Assembly (NCBI GenBank): GCA_027317105.1
Contig: DAHVFH010000124.1
Coordinates: 3,736-67,735, forward strand
From: Cytophagales bacterium
Lineage (GTDB): Bacteria > Bacteroidota > Bacteroidia > Cytophagales > Cyclobacteriaceae
Direction: 5' to 3'
DNA length: 64,000 nucleotides
How positions within the stretch are numbered: the first letter of the stretch is position 1; every line of letters starts with the position of its first letter. This document shows positions 41,947 to 51,126 of this stretch, piece by piece. Made by a program: the position numbers and the translations under genes. The notes beneath the pieces were generated by a model, which searched no databases, was not told where the DNA came from, and saw only the letters and a list, made by a program, of their open reading frames with translations.

Positions 41947-42867
41947 GTGAACAAAATATTTGGCATTCTTATCTTCCTATCGGTTCAATCATATTCCAGC
42001 AGGTCTCAAGAGGTAGATCTAAAGAAAGGTTTTATGGATTCCTTAGAGTTATTTTATAAAAAAGGGCAATACTGCGGAAACCTGGATAAGATTGAAATAG
42101 GACAAGCGATTACGAATTACCCATTTGATTCGGCCAAAACAATCAAGCTAGTTTCCTTTAAGGTTAATCCGTTGGTAGGCAACAAATTTGATGAAACAAA
42201 AGTCATTGAAAGTGTCTCGTTAGATGAAAACCTTAAAACTATACTAATTGATATTCTTGTAAATTATAAAACAACCCCTGAAGATGTAGTATTTTGTTAC
42301 GAACCCAGAGATGCAATTCTTTTTACAAACGCGAAAAATGAACTCATGGGCTACATTAATTTATGTTTTGTTTGCAAAACATCCTTTGAACAATCCCTTA
42401 GACAAACCCATTTTTTTCTAGGCGTTAATTGTCCAGAAAAATGGCATTTGCTTAAATTAATTTTTGGTGCCGCTGGAATTACTTACGGGATTTCCTGCAA
42501 ATCAAACCTTTCCTTATCAAATCCTGAAATTGATTCGGTTTACAATTTTGTTGACGAATCCGCTCAACCTGAACATGGCCTAGAAAAATATTACCAATGG
42601 GTTTATGAAAATATTAGATATCCAAAGGCTGCACTAGCTAGTAAAAAAGAAGGAAAGGTTTTCGTAAAATTTATAATACAATCAACTGGAGAACTTACAG
42701 ATATTGAGGTCGTTAAGGGATTTGATTCCCAATGCGATAAAGAAGCGCTTAGAGTTGTTTCAATCTCACCAAATTGGAAGCCAGGTAAACTTGAAGGATG
42801 TACCATTAGGCAGGCCTACACGATTCCAATATCCTTCAAACTACCAAATCAGAAAAAAGATCGGTGA
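41947..42867 (+). CDS. TonB C-terminal domain protein
   Basis: The C-terminal ~90 residues are a TonB domain: YENIRYPKAALASKKEGKVF, then VKFIIQSTGELTDIEVVKGF and ALRVVSISPNWKPGKLEG. The first ~200 residues have a hydrophobic start (KIFGILIFLSVQSYSS) but no Pro-rich spacer and no family that I recognise. Bacteroidota often encode such isolated TonB domains; it may serve signalling or outer-membrane contact rather than energy coupling. The start codon is GTG. It follows the preceding gene by 12 bases. Confidence 0.8.
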   Translation: MNKIFGILIFLSVQSYSSRSQEVDLKKGFMDSLELFYKKGQYCGNLDKIEIGQAITNYPFDSAKTIKLVSFKVNPLVGNKFDETKVIESVSLDENLKTILIDILVNYKTTPEDVVFCYEPRDAILFTNAKNELMGYINLCFVCKTSFEQSLRQTHFFLGVNCPEKWHLLKLIFGAAGITYGISCKSNLSLSNPEIDSVYNFVDESAQPEHGLEKYYQWVYENIRYPKAALASKKEGKVFVKFIIQSTGELTDIEVVKGFDSQCDKEALRVVSISPNWKPGKLEGCTIRQAYTIPISFKLPNQKKDR

Positions 42868-42869
42868 TA

Positions 42870-43586
42870 TTATATACCCAACATCCCACACGTCTTCTCT
42901 GCGGCATCTTGTTCGGCTTTCTTTTTGGTAAGCCCAAAGCCTTGACCAAACGGCTCTCCACCCAATAGCACCTGTGCCGTAAACTCACGCCCACGTCCGT
43001 GCTTGGTCTCGGTGATTTCAAATTTTATTTCCTTTCCGTTGCGTTGCGCATATTCGATTACTTTGCTTTTATGGTTGGTATCAGAATTCACCACCACCTC
43101 TAAATCAAAATAGGGTTGGATTAATTTATCGATCACAAATTTCTTGCAACGCAGATAACCTTTATCCAAATACACGGCACCCACCAAGGCCTCAAGGGTA
43201 TTGCCTAATATTACTTTTTGCAGTTGGGTATTGCGGTGGTCGTACTGCACGATGACAGCGATGCCGATTTTTCGCGCCAGGTTATTGAGTGATTCACGGT
43301 TAACGATCCGCGATCGGATTTCCGTGAGGAACCCCTCATCTTTAAAAGGGTATTTTTTAAACAGGTAATCGGCCACGGCCGCACCTAAAATAGCATCGCC
43401 TAAGTACTCCAACCGCTCATTGGACTCGCGAAAACCATCAATGCCTTTGGATTTACTGGTGTGCAAGGTGGCCAACCGATAGAGCGCCAAATTAGAAGGC
43501 GCAAACCCGGCAATGGTTTTAATTGCCGTTACTAACTTCTTGTCTTCTTTGGTGTTGGGTTTGGATAAGGTCAGTAAGTTCCACAC
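42870..43586 (-). CDS. rnc: Ribonuclease III
   Basis: Cuts double-stranded RNA in rRNA and mRNA maturation. The nuclease signature NERLEYLGDAILGAAVADYL carries the metal-binding acidic residues; the second acidic block is LGNTLEALVGAVYLDKG. A dsRNA-binding domain occupies about 165-238 (VIEYAQRNGKEIKFE, then KKKAEQDAAEKTC). It starts with GTG just after fabF, in the widespread acpP-fabF-rnc order. Confidence 0.96.
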   Translation of the reverse strand: MWNLLTLSKPNTKEDKKLVTAIKTIAGFAPSNLALYRLATLHTSKSKGIDGFRESNERLEYLGDAILGAAVADYLFKKYPFKDEGFLTEIRSRIVNRESLNNLARKIGIAVIVQYDHRNTQLQKVILGNTLEALVGAVYLDKGYLRCKKFVIDKLIQPYFDLEVVVNSDTNHKSKVIEYAQRNGKEIKFEITETKHGRGREFTAQVLLGGEPFGQGFGLTKKKAEQDAAEKTCGMLGI

Positions 43587-43591
43587 AAAAC

Positions 43592-44842
43592 TTACTCGGC
43601 TTTCCGGATGATGATCGAGAAGTTGTGGCCGCCAAAACCAAAGGTATTGCTCAAAGCAATATTGACTTTGCGTTGTTGCGCCTTATTGAAAGTAAGATTG
43701 AGCTTTGGGTCAAGTTCCGGATCATCGGTAAAATGATTGATGGTCGGAGGAATAATACCTTCATTGATCGCCAATAAACAGGCAATGGTTTCAATGGCGC
43801 CAGCTGCACCAAGCAAATGACCGGTCATGCTTTTAGTGGAACTGATATTCAGCTTGTAAGCATGGTCGCCAAAAACCCGTTGAATGGCTTTGATTTCGCC
43901 TATATCGCCCAAAGGTGTTGAAGTGCCGTGTGTATTGATGTAATCTACTTCCTCGGGTTTGATCCCGGCCTCCTCCAGTGCATGCTCCATCACTTTGGTA
44001 ATGCCGGCACCTTCTGGATGAGGAGCGGTGATATGATAAGCATCGGCAGTCATGCCTCCACCTATTATTTCCCCTAAAATTTTTGCTCCGCGTTTTTTGG
44101 CGTGCTCATATTCTTCTAAAATTAATGCGCCAGCACCTTCGCCCAAAACAAAACCATCCCGATCTTTATCGTACGGACGGGAAGCTGTTTCAGGAGAGTC
44201 GTTTCGCTCGGAAAGTGCTTTTAGGGCATTAAACCCGCCCACTCCAGCGATACAAACGGCCGCTTCTGACCCACCCGATACTATGATGTCCGACTTCCCT
44301 AATTTGATATAGGTGTAGGCATCATAAATGGCGTTGGTGGAAGAGGCACAAGCGGAAACGGTTACAAAATTAGGCCCGCGAAAACCGTACTTTATAGAAA
44401 TATGACCAGCACTCAAATCAGGGATCATTTTTGGGATGAAGAAGGGGTTAAAGCGAGGAGTTCCATCACCTGCCGCAAACGTCCTCATCTCTTCCTGAAA
44501 AGTAAGCAACCCTCCGATGCCTGATCCCCAGATCACACCCACGCGGTCGGGATCTAAGTCAGCCAGCGGAAGGTTGGCATTTTTTATCGCTTCATCTACT
44601 ACCACCATCGCATACTGCGTAAAGGGATCCATCTTCCGGCCTTCCTTTCTGTCAAAGAAGTCCTCAACGTTAAATCCTTTTACCTCGCAAGCGAATTTTG
44701 TTTTGAACTTGGTGGTGTCAAACTTCGTAATTGGGGCAGCGCCACTCTTTCCATTACGCAAACCATCCCAGTATTCCGAGAGATTATTGCCAATGGCTGT
44801 CAGCGCGCCTGCGCCCGTAATTACTACGCGTTTGAAAGTCAT
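43592..44842 (-). CDS. fabF: 3-oxoacyl-ACP synthase II
   Basis: Elongating ketosynthase of type II fatty-acid synthesis. The catalytic triad is in TVSACASSTNAIYDAY (Cys), INTHGTSTPLGD (His) and SMTGHLLGAAG (His); NTFGFGGHNFSIII closes the protein. At 416 residues it is the normal length. It lies 19 bases downstream of acpP and is the housekeeping enzyme, as distinct from the ketosynthases at the window's right end. Confidence 0.96.
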   Translation of the reverse strand: MTFKRVVITGAGALTAIGNNLSEYWDGLRNGKSGAAPITKFDTTKFKTKFACEVKGFNVEDFFDRKEGRKMDPFTQYAMVVVDEAIKNANLPLADLDPDRVGVIWGSGIGGLLTFQEEMRTFAAGDGTPRFNPFFIPKMIPDLSAGHISIKYGFRGPNFVTVSACASSTNAIYDAYTYIKLGKSDIIVSGGSEAAVCIAGVGGFNALKALSERNDSPETASRPYDKDRDGFVLGEGAGALILEEYEHAKKRGAKILGEIIGGGMTADAYHITAPHPEGAGITKVMEHALEEAGIKPEEVDYINTHGTSTPLGDIGEIKAIQRVFGDHAYKLNISSTKSMTGHLLGAAGAIETIACLLAINEGIIPPTINHFTDDPELDPKLNLTFNKAQQRKVNIALSNTFGFGGHNFSIIIRKAE

Positions 44843-44861
44843 GCGGTGGGCGAAAGGGGGG

Positions 44862-45101
44862 TTATTTTTTTACGTTCTCTTCCAAATAAGAGATCGCTTG
44901 GCCTACGGTAGCGATGTTTTCGGCCTGGTCATCGGGAATAGAAAGGTTGAATTCCTTTTCAAATTCCATGATGAGTTCTACAGTGTCAAGGCTATCAGCG
45001 CCTAAGTCGTTTGTAAAGCTTGCCTCAGGGGTTACTTCTGATTCCTCAACGCCTAATTTGTCGATGATGATCTGCTTTACTTTTTGTGCAATTTCAGACA
45101 T
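44862..45101 (-). CDS. acpP: Acyl carrier protein
   Basis: A 79-residue acidic carrier. LGADSLDTVELIMEFEKEF gives the phosphopantetheine serine (S37) in its DSLD context. Four helices are evident. Two phosphopantetheinyl transferases in the window could modify it: AcpS at 51.7 kb and the Sfp type at 7.3 kb. It begins the acpP-fabF-rnc operon. Confidence 0.97.
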   Translation of the reverse strand: MSEIAQKVKQIIIDKLGVEESEVTPEASFTNDLGADSLDTVELIMEFEKEFNLSIPDDQAENIATVGQAISYLEENVKK

Positions 45102-45133
45102 GATTTTGTGGTTTATATATTCAAAAAACGATG

Positions 45134-45165
45134 CAAAGAAACGGATTTGGAGTCAGATTGTCAAA
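45134..45165 (-). promoter_or_regulatory. Possible Bacteroidota promoter for acpP-fabF-rnc
   Basis: On the minus strand TTTG (45162-45165) is followed, after 20 bases, by TTTCTTTG (45134-45141). This approximates the Bacteroidota -33 TTTG / -7 TAnnTTTG promoter. It lies 33 bases upstream of the acpP start. The match is partial (TT instead of TA). Confidence 0.35.
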
Positions 45166-45347
45166 CTTTTTGCATTTGCCTAAACAATAGTGAAATTTGG
45201 TAAAAATTGGAGCAATTTATCAGCTAAAGTCAATAAATGTCAATTCAAAGCTTTACAAATTCCACTTCTTACGAACTCCCTCAAACTCCTGCGATACTCA
45301 AGGCGGAGATGGGTTCATTCGCCACTACGCCTCACCCAGCCCGCTTT

Positions 45348-45368
45348 TCCACCACTGTGAGGTGGAAT
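45348..45368. other. Hairpin upstream of the IPExxxVDY gene
   Basis: The intergenic region between acpP and the IPExxxVDY gene is about 300 bases without a gene. It holds one perfect short stem (TTCCACC-ACTGTGA-GGTGGAA) about 40 bases before the gene. No T run follows, so it is not a terminator; it could be a leader structure. Confidence 0.4.
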
Positions 45369-45403
45369 AACCGACACCATGCCTGGCTGAAATGCAAGCA
45401 GTC

Positions 45404-45826
45404 ATGAAGAAAAAACGCCTTGACATTGAATACACTTTTGACTTCGACCTTTACGGAATCATTTCCAATGCAAAAGCCTACAAACTAGCTTGGGAACTGA
45501 ATAAATTATTAGGGAGTAAGCTGATGAAAATGAAAGATCATGAAATTGAGCATAAAGCCAAATCCTATCAAAATTACGTCCATTATGCCCAACTAAGTGA
45601 AGTCAACGCGCTGAAACTACTTAGAAATAAACCAAACGAGGAAAGTGGAGGAAAGTACTTACTTGTACCGGAGTATCCACATTTTGATTTTATTTTATTA
45701 GCGCATGGAGAGGCTTATACCGACAGCAATCGATTGCAAGAACTCTTACGTAATATTCCTTCCATTGAACTAACTGCTTTCATACCTTTGGCCTCCCTAA
45801 AAGCTAAAGAATACTTCATCTTCTAA
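45404..45826 (+). CDS. IPExxxVDY family protein
   Basis: A Bacteroidota-specific family usually encoded next to rnc and pyk, as here. The 140-residue product from ATG 45404 keeps the pattern of the family (LDIEYTFDFDLYGIISNAKA, KYLLVPEYPHFDFILLAHG, and a final AKEYFIF); the name motif itself is only partly visible. Function is unknown. A second ATG four codons upstream is possible. Confidence 0.85.
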   Translation: MKKKRLDIEYTFDFDLYGIISNAKAYKLAWELNKLLGSKLMKMKDHEIEHKAKSYQNYVHYAQLSEVNALKLLRNKPNEESGGKYLLVPEYPHFDFILLAHGEAYTDSNRLQELLRNIPSIELTAFIPLASLKAKEYFIF

Positions 45827-45844
45827 TCCTTATAAATTTATTTC

Positions 45845-47272
45845 ATGGAAAACATCTCTTACAATAAAACAAAAATTGTAGCCACAGTCGGCCCCGCCTC
45901 TAGTGCCAAAGAAATATTACGTGCCCTCATCAAAGAAGGAGTAGATGTTTTTCGGTTGAATTTTTCACACGGCACCCACGATGACCACCTGAAAGTGATC
46001 AATAATGTACGTGAGCTGAATAAAGAATTGGGTACCAACATCGCTTTGCTTCAAGACTTGCAAGGTCCTAAAATTAGGGTGAACGATGTGCAGCCCGGAG
46101 TTGAGTTGAAACAAGGACAGGAATTGATCATCACCACCCGCCAGCTTTTGGGCAATAATGAGATCGTCAGTACGTCATACGAAAATCTTCCTCGCGATGT
46201 GAAAGTGGGTGACATGATTTTGATCGATGATGGAAAAATAGAGCTGAAAGTAAAAGAGGCTCGCGATATTGATGTCGTTTGTTCTGTCATTTATGGCGGC
46301 CCGCTCAAACCTCGAAAAGGAATCAACTTGCCTCAATCAAAAGTATCAGCGCCTTCGCTCACGGAAAAAGATTTAATAGACCTTGAGTTTGGCTTGAAAC
46401 ATCAAGTGAACTGGGTTGCTCTTTCTTTTGTAAGAAAGGCTACCGATATTATTTCCTTACGTGCGCTAATCGACAAAAGCGGATCGCCCACACGCATCAT
46501 AGCAAAAATTGAAAAACCTGAGGCACTCGAAAATATTGATGCCATTATTGCGGCCACCGATGCGGTGATGGTAGCACGGGGAGATCTGGGTGTAGAAGTA
46601 TGGATGGAAGAAGTGCCGATGATACAAAAAATGCTGGTCGAAAAATGCAACAAAGCCGCCAAGCCGGTGATTGTTGCCACGCAGATGATGGAAAGCATGA
46701 TTGAAAACCCTAGGCCAACACGGGCAGAAACCAACGATGTGGCCAACGCTGTTATGGACGGTGCCGATGCGTTGATGCTTTCAGCTGAAACGGCCTCCGG
46801 TAAATATCCACTTGAAGTGATTCGCAGTATGATGCGCACCATCAGTTCGGTAGAAAAACAAGGCGACATTTATTACCATTTTCATGAACCCGATCCGAAC
46901 TCGCCTAATTTTTTCAACGACAGTTTAATTCTTACGGCTTGCAAACTGGCAAAAGATGTCAATGCGAAGGCAATTGTTGGAATGACCTTGGTAGGCTATA
47001 GTGCTTACAAGGCCTCTTCACACCGACCCAACGCCAACATTTTTGCGTTTACCAGTAAAAAAGAAATTCTTAACACCATGAATTTAGTTTGGGCAACACG
47101 CGCCTACCATTATGACAAGGCTGCAAGTACGGACGAAACCATTGCTGATGTAGAAGCGATCCTCAAACGCGATGGCCACGTTAAATCAGGCGACACGTTT
47201 GTTGTCCTGGCAAGTATGCCCATTAAAGAACGCGGGCGCACCAATACAATTAAGGTGAATGTAGTGAAGTGA
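45845..47272 (+). CDS. pyk: Pyruvate kinase
   Basis: Last ATP-yielding step of glycolysis. The 475-residue protein opens with KTKIVATVGPASSAKEIL and has the signature IAKIEKPEALENIDAIIAAT, with the catalytic lysine, followed by VMVARGDLGVEV and TQMMESMIENPRPTRAE. It lies 18 bases after the IPExxxVDY gene, so the two are likely cotranscribed. Confidence 0.97.
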   Translation: MENISYNKTKIVATVGPASSAKEILRALIKEGVDVFRLNFSHGTHDDHLKVINNVRELNKELGTNIALLQDLQGPKIRVNDVQPGVELKQGQELIITTRQLLGNNEIVSTSYENLPRDVKVGDMILIDDGKIELKVKEARDIDVVCSVIYGGPLKPRKGINLPQSKVSAPSLTEKDLIDLEFGLKHQVNWVALSFVRKATDIISLRALIDKSGSPTRIIAKIEKPEALENIDAIIAATDAVMVARGDLGVEVWMEEVPMIQKMLVEKCNKAAKPVIVATQMMESMIENPRPTRAETNDVANAVMDGADALMLSAETASGKYPLEVIRSMMRTISSVEKQGDIYYHFHEPDPNSPNFFNDSLILTACKLAKDVNAKAIVGMTLVGYSAYKASSHRPNANIFAFTSKKEILNTMNLVWATRAYHYDKAASTDETIADVEAILKRDGHVKSGDTFVVLASMPIKERGRTNTIKVNVVK

Positions 47273-47273
47273 C

Positions 47274-47337
47274 GTTATTGGTTATTAGTTATTAGTTATC
47301 AGTTATTAGTTAATAGTGCACCCCATCAACTAATAAC
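47274..47337. repeat. AT-rich repeat and inverted repeat after pyk
   Basis: GTTATTAG-like units occur about five times in tandem (47274-47316). GTTATTAGTT (47302-47311) also forms a perfect ten-base inverted repeat with AACTAATAAC (47328-47337). It sits between convergent pyk and the NFACT gene and may serve as their shared end. Confidence 0.6.
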
Positions 47338-47360
47338 GATTAACAGATTACCGATAACCA

Positions 47361-48917
47361 TCAACGATTAACTGACAAAGGCTCCACTAAAATCACCTCT
47401 TCGCGCTCTACCACAACCATACCTGCAGGATCACCTTTGCGCTTCCGTACATATTTTTTGGGTGTAACAGCCACCGGGCAAAGTGATTCATTTTTTCTTT
47501 TGGAATTGTAGGCCGCCAAACTTGCTGCATACTCAATTACCTCTTTCGGAAATTGCTTTCCTGCCTGATGCTTAATGAGCACATGCGAGCCCGCCACGTC
47601 CTTCGCGTGTAACCACAAGTCTTCTTTGTAAGCGTGTTTTAAAGTGAGTTTGTCGTTGGCTTCGGCATTTCGTCCTACCAGAATTTTATAGCCTTTAAAT
47701 TCAAATTCATGAAACGGTAAGTTTTTCGGTTGACTTTTTGACTTATTTTTGATGTTCAGCACAAGGCCCATCTTTTTCAGTTCCTTCAGATCGACTGCGA
47801 CTTCTACCAATCCAATCTCATGGTCAAGTTTTATTATTTCATTTTCCTTTTGGCTAATGGCTTCCTTTAGTTTGTCGATTTCAATTTGCTTATTTTTGGC
47901 TTTCCGATAAAAGATTTCAGCGTTTTTCTGCGGGGTTAATTCCCTTTTCAGTTTTATTACCACATCGGATTGATCGTAAAAGCTTGACAAAACAACTTTA
48001 TCCTGCCCGGTTTTTATTTTATGCATATTCGCCATAATCAAATCAGCCCACAATTGATTGTGACGATCATTGACCAATTCGTTGTATTTATCTTTATTCT
48101 TTTTTAAATAATTTTCACCGCCTTTCAGTTTTGTTCGAAGCTGTTGGAGGGCAGTGTGCTTCGTTCGGTAGAAGGCCAAGTCATGAATGAGCCGATCAGT
48201 AAATTCATTGAGGGCCATAATCGGGTCGTCCCATTTCGCTTGGATCCCCTCAAAAGGAAGAAGACTGAAAATAAGACGCTCCTCTTTCTGAATAAGGTAG
48301 TAGGTTGGGTTTTCCAACAACCCAACTGTACTATTAAATAATTGCCATTGGCTTTCATTAGTCAATTTTTCGAAATTTCTTTCCTCAAGATAATCCCAAA
48401 CCACTTTTCCAAAAGTGAAATAAATCGAACGCCATTGAGAATCATTTTTTAGGAAATTCTCTTTGCTGAAATCGATCTGCCGATTTAGACTTTCATAAGT
48501 GATCTCAAAATCAGTCTGAAGATGATTTCGGAAAATCTCATTTACCCGGCCATCCTTGGTTAACAACACATTGGCAAAATTGCCATGCATTTTAAAAACC
48601 AACGCATAATTTTCTTCCAGCGCTATGGAAAAACTTCGCTCATTTTCAAATTGATTTACCGCCTTAACTTTTTTTAAGATGACCTCATTGAAAAGATCAA
48701 TGCTATTTTTGCGGGCACGATGAAAGCTCGCTGGAAACGATAAGCCCAAAAAACCCGAAGATAAATTAGCTTTGATAAAAAATGAGTTACTCCCATTATT
48801 CAACTCCATGATCAGGACATCTTTTTCTTGACTAAAGCAAGAAACGATTGAATAGCCTATTATTTTGTTATTGAGCTCAACACTCAACTGTCGAAGAAAA
48901 TAATAATTGTTGTGCAC
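47361..48917 (-). CDS. NFACT-domain protein, RqcH-like
   Basis: RqcH rescues stalled 50S subunits by adding alanine tails. The C-terminal NFACT-R domain is clear (FKGYKILVGRNAEANDKLTL, then EDLWLHAKDVAGSHVLIKHQ). A coiled coil (about 300-375) and an N-terminal NFACT-N-like domain are present. Its length (518) is close to the usual 550-570. The residue pair aligned with the tRNA-recruiting DR motif appears as ER (FENERSFSI), which should be checked. The start is GTG, right after the MBL gene. Confidence 0.85.
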   Translation of the reverse strand: MHNNYYFLRQLSVELNNKIIGYSIVSCFSQEKDVLIMELNNGSNSFFIKANLSSGFLGLSFPASFHRARKNSIDLFNEVILKKVKAVNQFENERSFSIALEENYALVFKMHGNFANVLLTKDGRVNEIFRNHLQTDFEITYESLNRQIDFSKENFLKNDSQWRSIYFTFGKVVWDYLEERNFEKLTNESQWQLFNSTVGLLENPTYYLIQKEERLIFSLLPFEGIQAKWDDPIMALNEFTDRLIHDLAFYRTKHTALQQLRTKLKGGENYLKKNKDKYNELVNDRHNQLWADLIMANMHKIKTGQDKVVLSSFYDQSDVVIKLKRELTPQKNAEIFYRKAKNKQIEIDKLKEAISQKENEIIKLDHEIGLVEVAVDLKELKKMGLVLNIKNKSKSQPKNLPFHEFEFKGYKILVGRNAEANDKLTLKHAYKEDLWLHAKDVAGSHVLIKHQAGKQFPKEVIEYAASLAAYNSKRKNESLCPVAVTPKKYVRKRKGDPAGMVVVEREEVILVEPLSVNR

Positions 48918-48919
48918 GA

Positions 48920-49681
48920 TTATAATGTTAGGCTTAACCCATCATAGGCGAGGGCAACGGATTCAGGCAATTCGCTACTCACCGATTGATGGAGTCCCAT
49001 CTTGTGACTAAGATGTGTAAAATAGGTTTGTTTCGCACCAATCTTCTTAGCTTGAACAAGAGCTTCTCTTAAGTTAAAATGAGAAATATGATTTTCTTTT
49101 TGTAGGGCATTAATAACTAAAATTTTAGTGCCCTGCAATTTTTTAAATGTGGCATCCGGAATAAAGTTGGCATCCGTAATATAACTGAAGTCCTGAAGCC
49201 TGAAGCCAAGGACAGGCATCTGCAAATGAAGTACAGGCAAGGGAACTATTTCTATTCCTTTGACTTCAAACTTGTCGTCAAATATTTCATGAAGTTGCAA
49301 CAAGGGGGTCCCAGGGTATTTTTTTTTCTCAAAGGCATAATAAAATTCCTTCTTTACTTGGTCCAAAGTTGAAGTCATTCCATAGATGGGCATCCCCTCC
49401 TTCTGCAAGAAATTAAATGCGCGCACATCATCAAGCCCAGCAATATGATCCTTATGCGAATGGGTGAGCAGGACAGCATCTAATTTTGAAATGCGTTCCC
49501 GCAACATTTGCTGGCGGAAATCCGGACCCGTGTCAATCACTAAGTTGTGGCCTTCAATTTCGAGAAGAACAGAAACGCGTAATCGTTTATCACGGTAATC
49601 GAGCGAACGGCATACCTCACATTTGCACCCGATCACGGGCACGCCTTGGGAGGTGCCGGTGCCAAGGAAGGTGATTTTCAA
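48920..49681 (-). CDS. Metallo-beta-lactamase-fold hydrolase (PhnP/phosphodiesterase-like)
   Basis: The 253-residue protein opens with TFLGTGTSQGVPVIGCKCEV. It has the Zn-binding motif LTHSHKDHIAGLDDVRAFN, a later TDANFI with aspartate, and YFTHLSHKMG near the end. The GCKCEVC insertion near residue 20 is typical of the PhnP-like group of cyclic-phosphate phosphodiesterases. No phn genes are nearby, so the substrate is undetermined. Confidence 0.88.
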   Translation of the reverse strand: MKITFLGTGTSQGVPVIGCKCEVCRSLDYRDKRLRVSVLLEIEGHNLVIDTGPDFRQQMLRERISKLDAVLLTHSHKDHIAGLDDVRAFNFLQKEGMPIYGMTSTLDQVKKEFYYAFEKKKYPGTPLLQLHEIFDDKFEVKGIEIVPLPVLHLQMPVLGFRLQDFSYITDANFIPDATFKKLQGTKILVINALQKENHISHFNLREALVQAKKIGAKQTYFTHLSHKMGLHQSVSSELPESVALAYDGLSLTL

Positions 49682-49820
49682 AACATTAAAACTTAAAGGT
49701 GTGTGAAAATGTGAGAGACGACTTTGTCCTTATCTTCAAGGATTGTTTTAGGTGGATGAAAAGCAACAATTTGCATTTTCTAAAATAAGTTATTTTTATC
49801 CCTTTACCAAACGAAAAACC

Positions 49821-50093
49821 TTAAATGCTCACTTCCATTTTAGTCAGCTCTTCGTAAAGCTTTACATTTTTTTCGCTGAATTTTGTAGTCTCCAATGGCA
49901 CAATCCGAATAATCTCAAGTAAGGCGTTGATTTTACCTTCCATCGTAAAAAACTTATTGATAATGATTATTTTTTGTTCTCGAAGCAAGCAATAGCCAGC
50001 TTTAAAACTCCCTTTCTCGTAGCGAAGGATATAATCAGATTCGGCAATCAAGTCCTCCAACTTAGCCAGAAATTGATTTGTGTATTTTACCAT
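49821..50093 (-). CDS. Small conserved-looking protein, unknown function
   Basis: A 90-residue product from ATG 50093 (MVKYTNQFLAKLEDLIAESD, then YEKGSFKAGYCLLREQKIII). It is hydrophobic and basic, without a signal or domain that I recognise, and contains one cysteine. It is divergent from miaA. A TTG seven codons upstream is an alternative start. Confidence 0.6.
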   Translation of the reverse strand: MVKYTNQFLAKLEDLIAESDYILRYEKGSFKAGYCLLREQKIIIINKFFTMEGKINALLEIIRIVPLETTKFSEKNVKLYEELTKMEVSI

Positions 50094-50195
50094 GTTGTAG
50101 TGATTGGCTTGCAATTTACTGATGTCTCAGAGGGATTCAAAATCCTCCCAAAAAATATCCGAGTCTAAATTGCCCCTAGAATGTAACTTTGAATC

Positions 50196-51107
50196 TTGAA
50201 TTTGTTTGAAAAAAAACTAATCGTTCTTGTTGGCCCCACTGCGGTGGGCAAGACTGCGGCTGCCATTTCAGTCGCTGAAAAGCTGAATACTGAAATCATT
50301 TCTGCCGACTCCCGTCAAATTTTCAGAGAGCTGACCGTTGGAACAGCCAAACCATCACCCGAGGAATTAAAAAAAATAGTCCATCATTTTATTGGTACTA
50401 AATCCATTCACGAAAATTATGATGCCGGTGAATATGGCCGGGACGCCATTAACCTTATCCACAAATTGTTTGAGAAATATAATTACCTGGTATTAACAGG
50501 AGGATCAGGACTATACTTAAAAGCTGTACTGGAGGGATTTGACGAGATGCCAGAAATACCGGATGGATTGCGTGAAAAACTTACTGAAGACTATCGAACT
50601 AAGGGGCTCGAATGGCTTCAAGAAGAGGTGCAACAAGCTGACCCTCTCTACTTTTCTACGGTTGACCAAAAAAATCCACAGCGGCTTTTGCGCGCATTAG
50701 AGCTATTGCGTTCTTCGGGCAAGTCGTTGAGCGCACTTCGTATCAAGAAAAAAATTGAACACCCTTTTGAGATCCTGAAAATTGGACTGAATCTACCTCG
50801 TGAAGTGCTTTATCAACGCATCGACTCGCGCATGGACAAAATGATCGAAGCCGGCTTGTTTGATGAAGCTAAGCCGTTTTATCCTGTAAAAGACCTTAAC
50901 GCGCTTCAAACGGTTGGCTATAGAGAGATTTTTGATTTCTTCGATGGACTTTATAGTTATGGAGAAGCTGTCCGGCTTCTAAAAAGAAATTCGAGGCGGT
51001 ATGCCAAGCGCCAATTAACTTGGTTTCTAAGGGACAAAGCGATTCAATGGTTTGAAAGTGAAGAAGAATTATTAAAATGGCTGGAGAAAAAAATCGCTGA
51101 TCGCTAA
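50196..51107 (+). CDS. miaA: tRNA dimethylallyltransferase
   Basis: Adds the dimethylallyl group to A37 of tRNAs reading UNN codons. P-loop GPTAVGKTAAA, then the ISADSRQIFRELTVGTAKPS signature, HHFIG and LTGGSGLYLKAVLEGFDEMP, followed by LQTVGYREIFDFFDG and KRNSRRYAKRQLTWFLRD at the end. The 303-residue length is normal. The start is TTG. It is followed by the DUF502 gene. Confidence 0.94.
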   Translation: MNLFEKKLIVLVGPTAVGKTAAAISVAEKLNTEIISADSRQIFRELTVGTAKPSPEELKKIVHHFIGTKSIHENYDAGEYGRDAINLIHKLFEKYNYLVLTGGSGLYLKAVLEGFDEMPEIPDGLREKLTEDYRTKGLEWLQEEVQQADPLYFSTVDQKNPQRLLRALELLRSSGKSLSALRIKKKIEHPFEILKIGLNLPREVLYQRIDSRMDKMIEAGLFDEAKPFYPVKDLNALQTVGYREIFDFFDGLYSYGEAVRLLKRNSRRYAKRQLTWFLRDKAIQWFESEEELLKWLEKKIADR

Positions 51108-51126
51108 TTGCTAATTTTGCACCCAT

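Noticed and set aside
47274..47340. CRISPR array
   Set aside because: Units are only 7-8 bases with no spacers.
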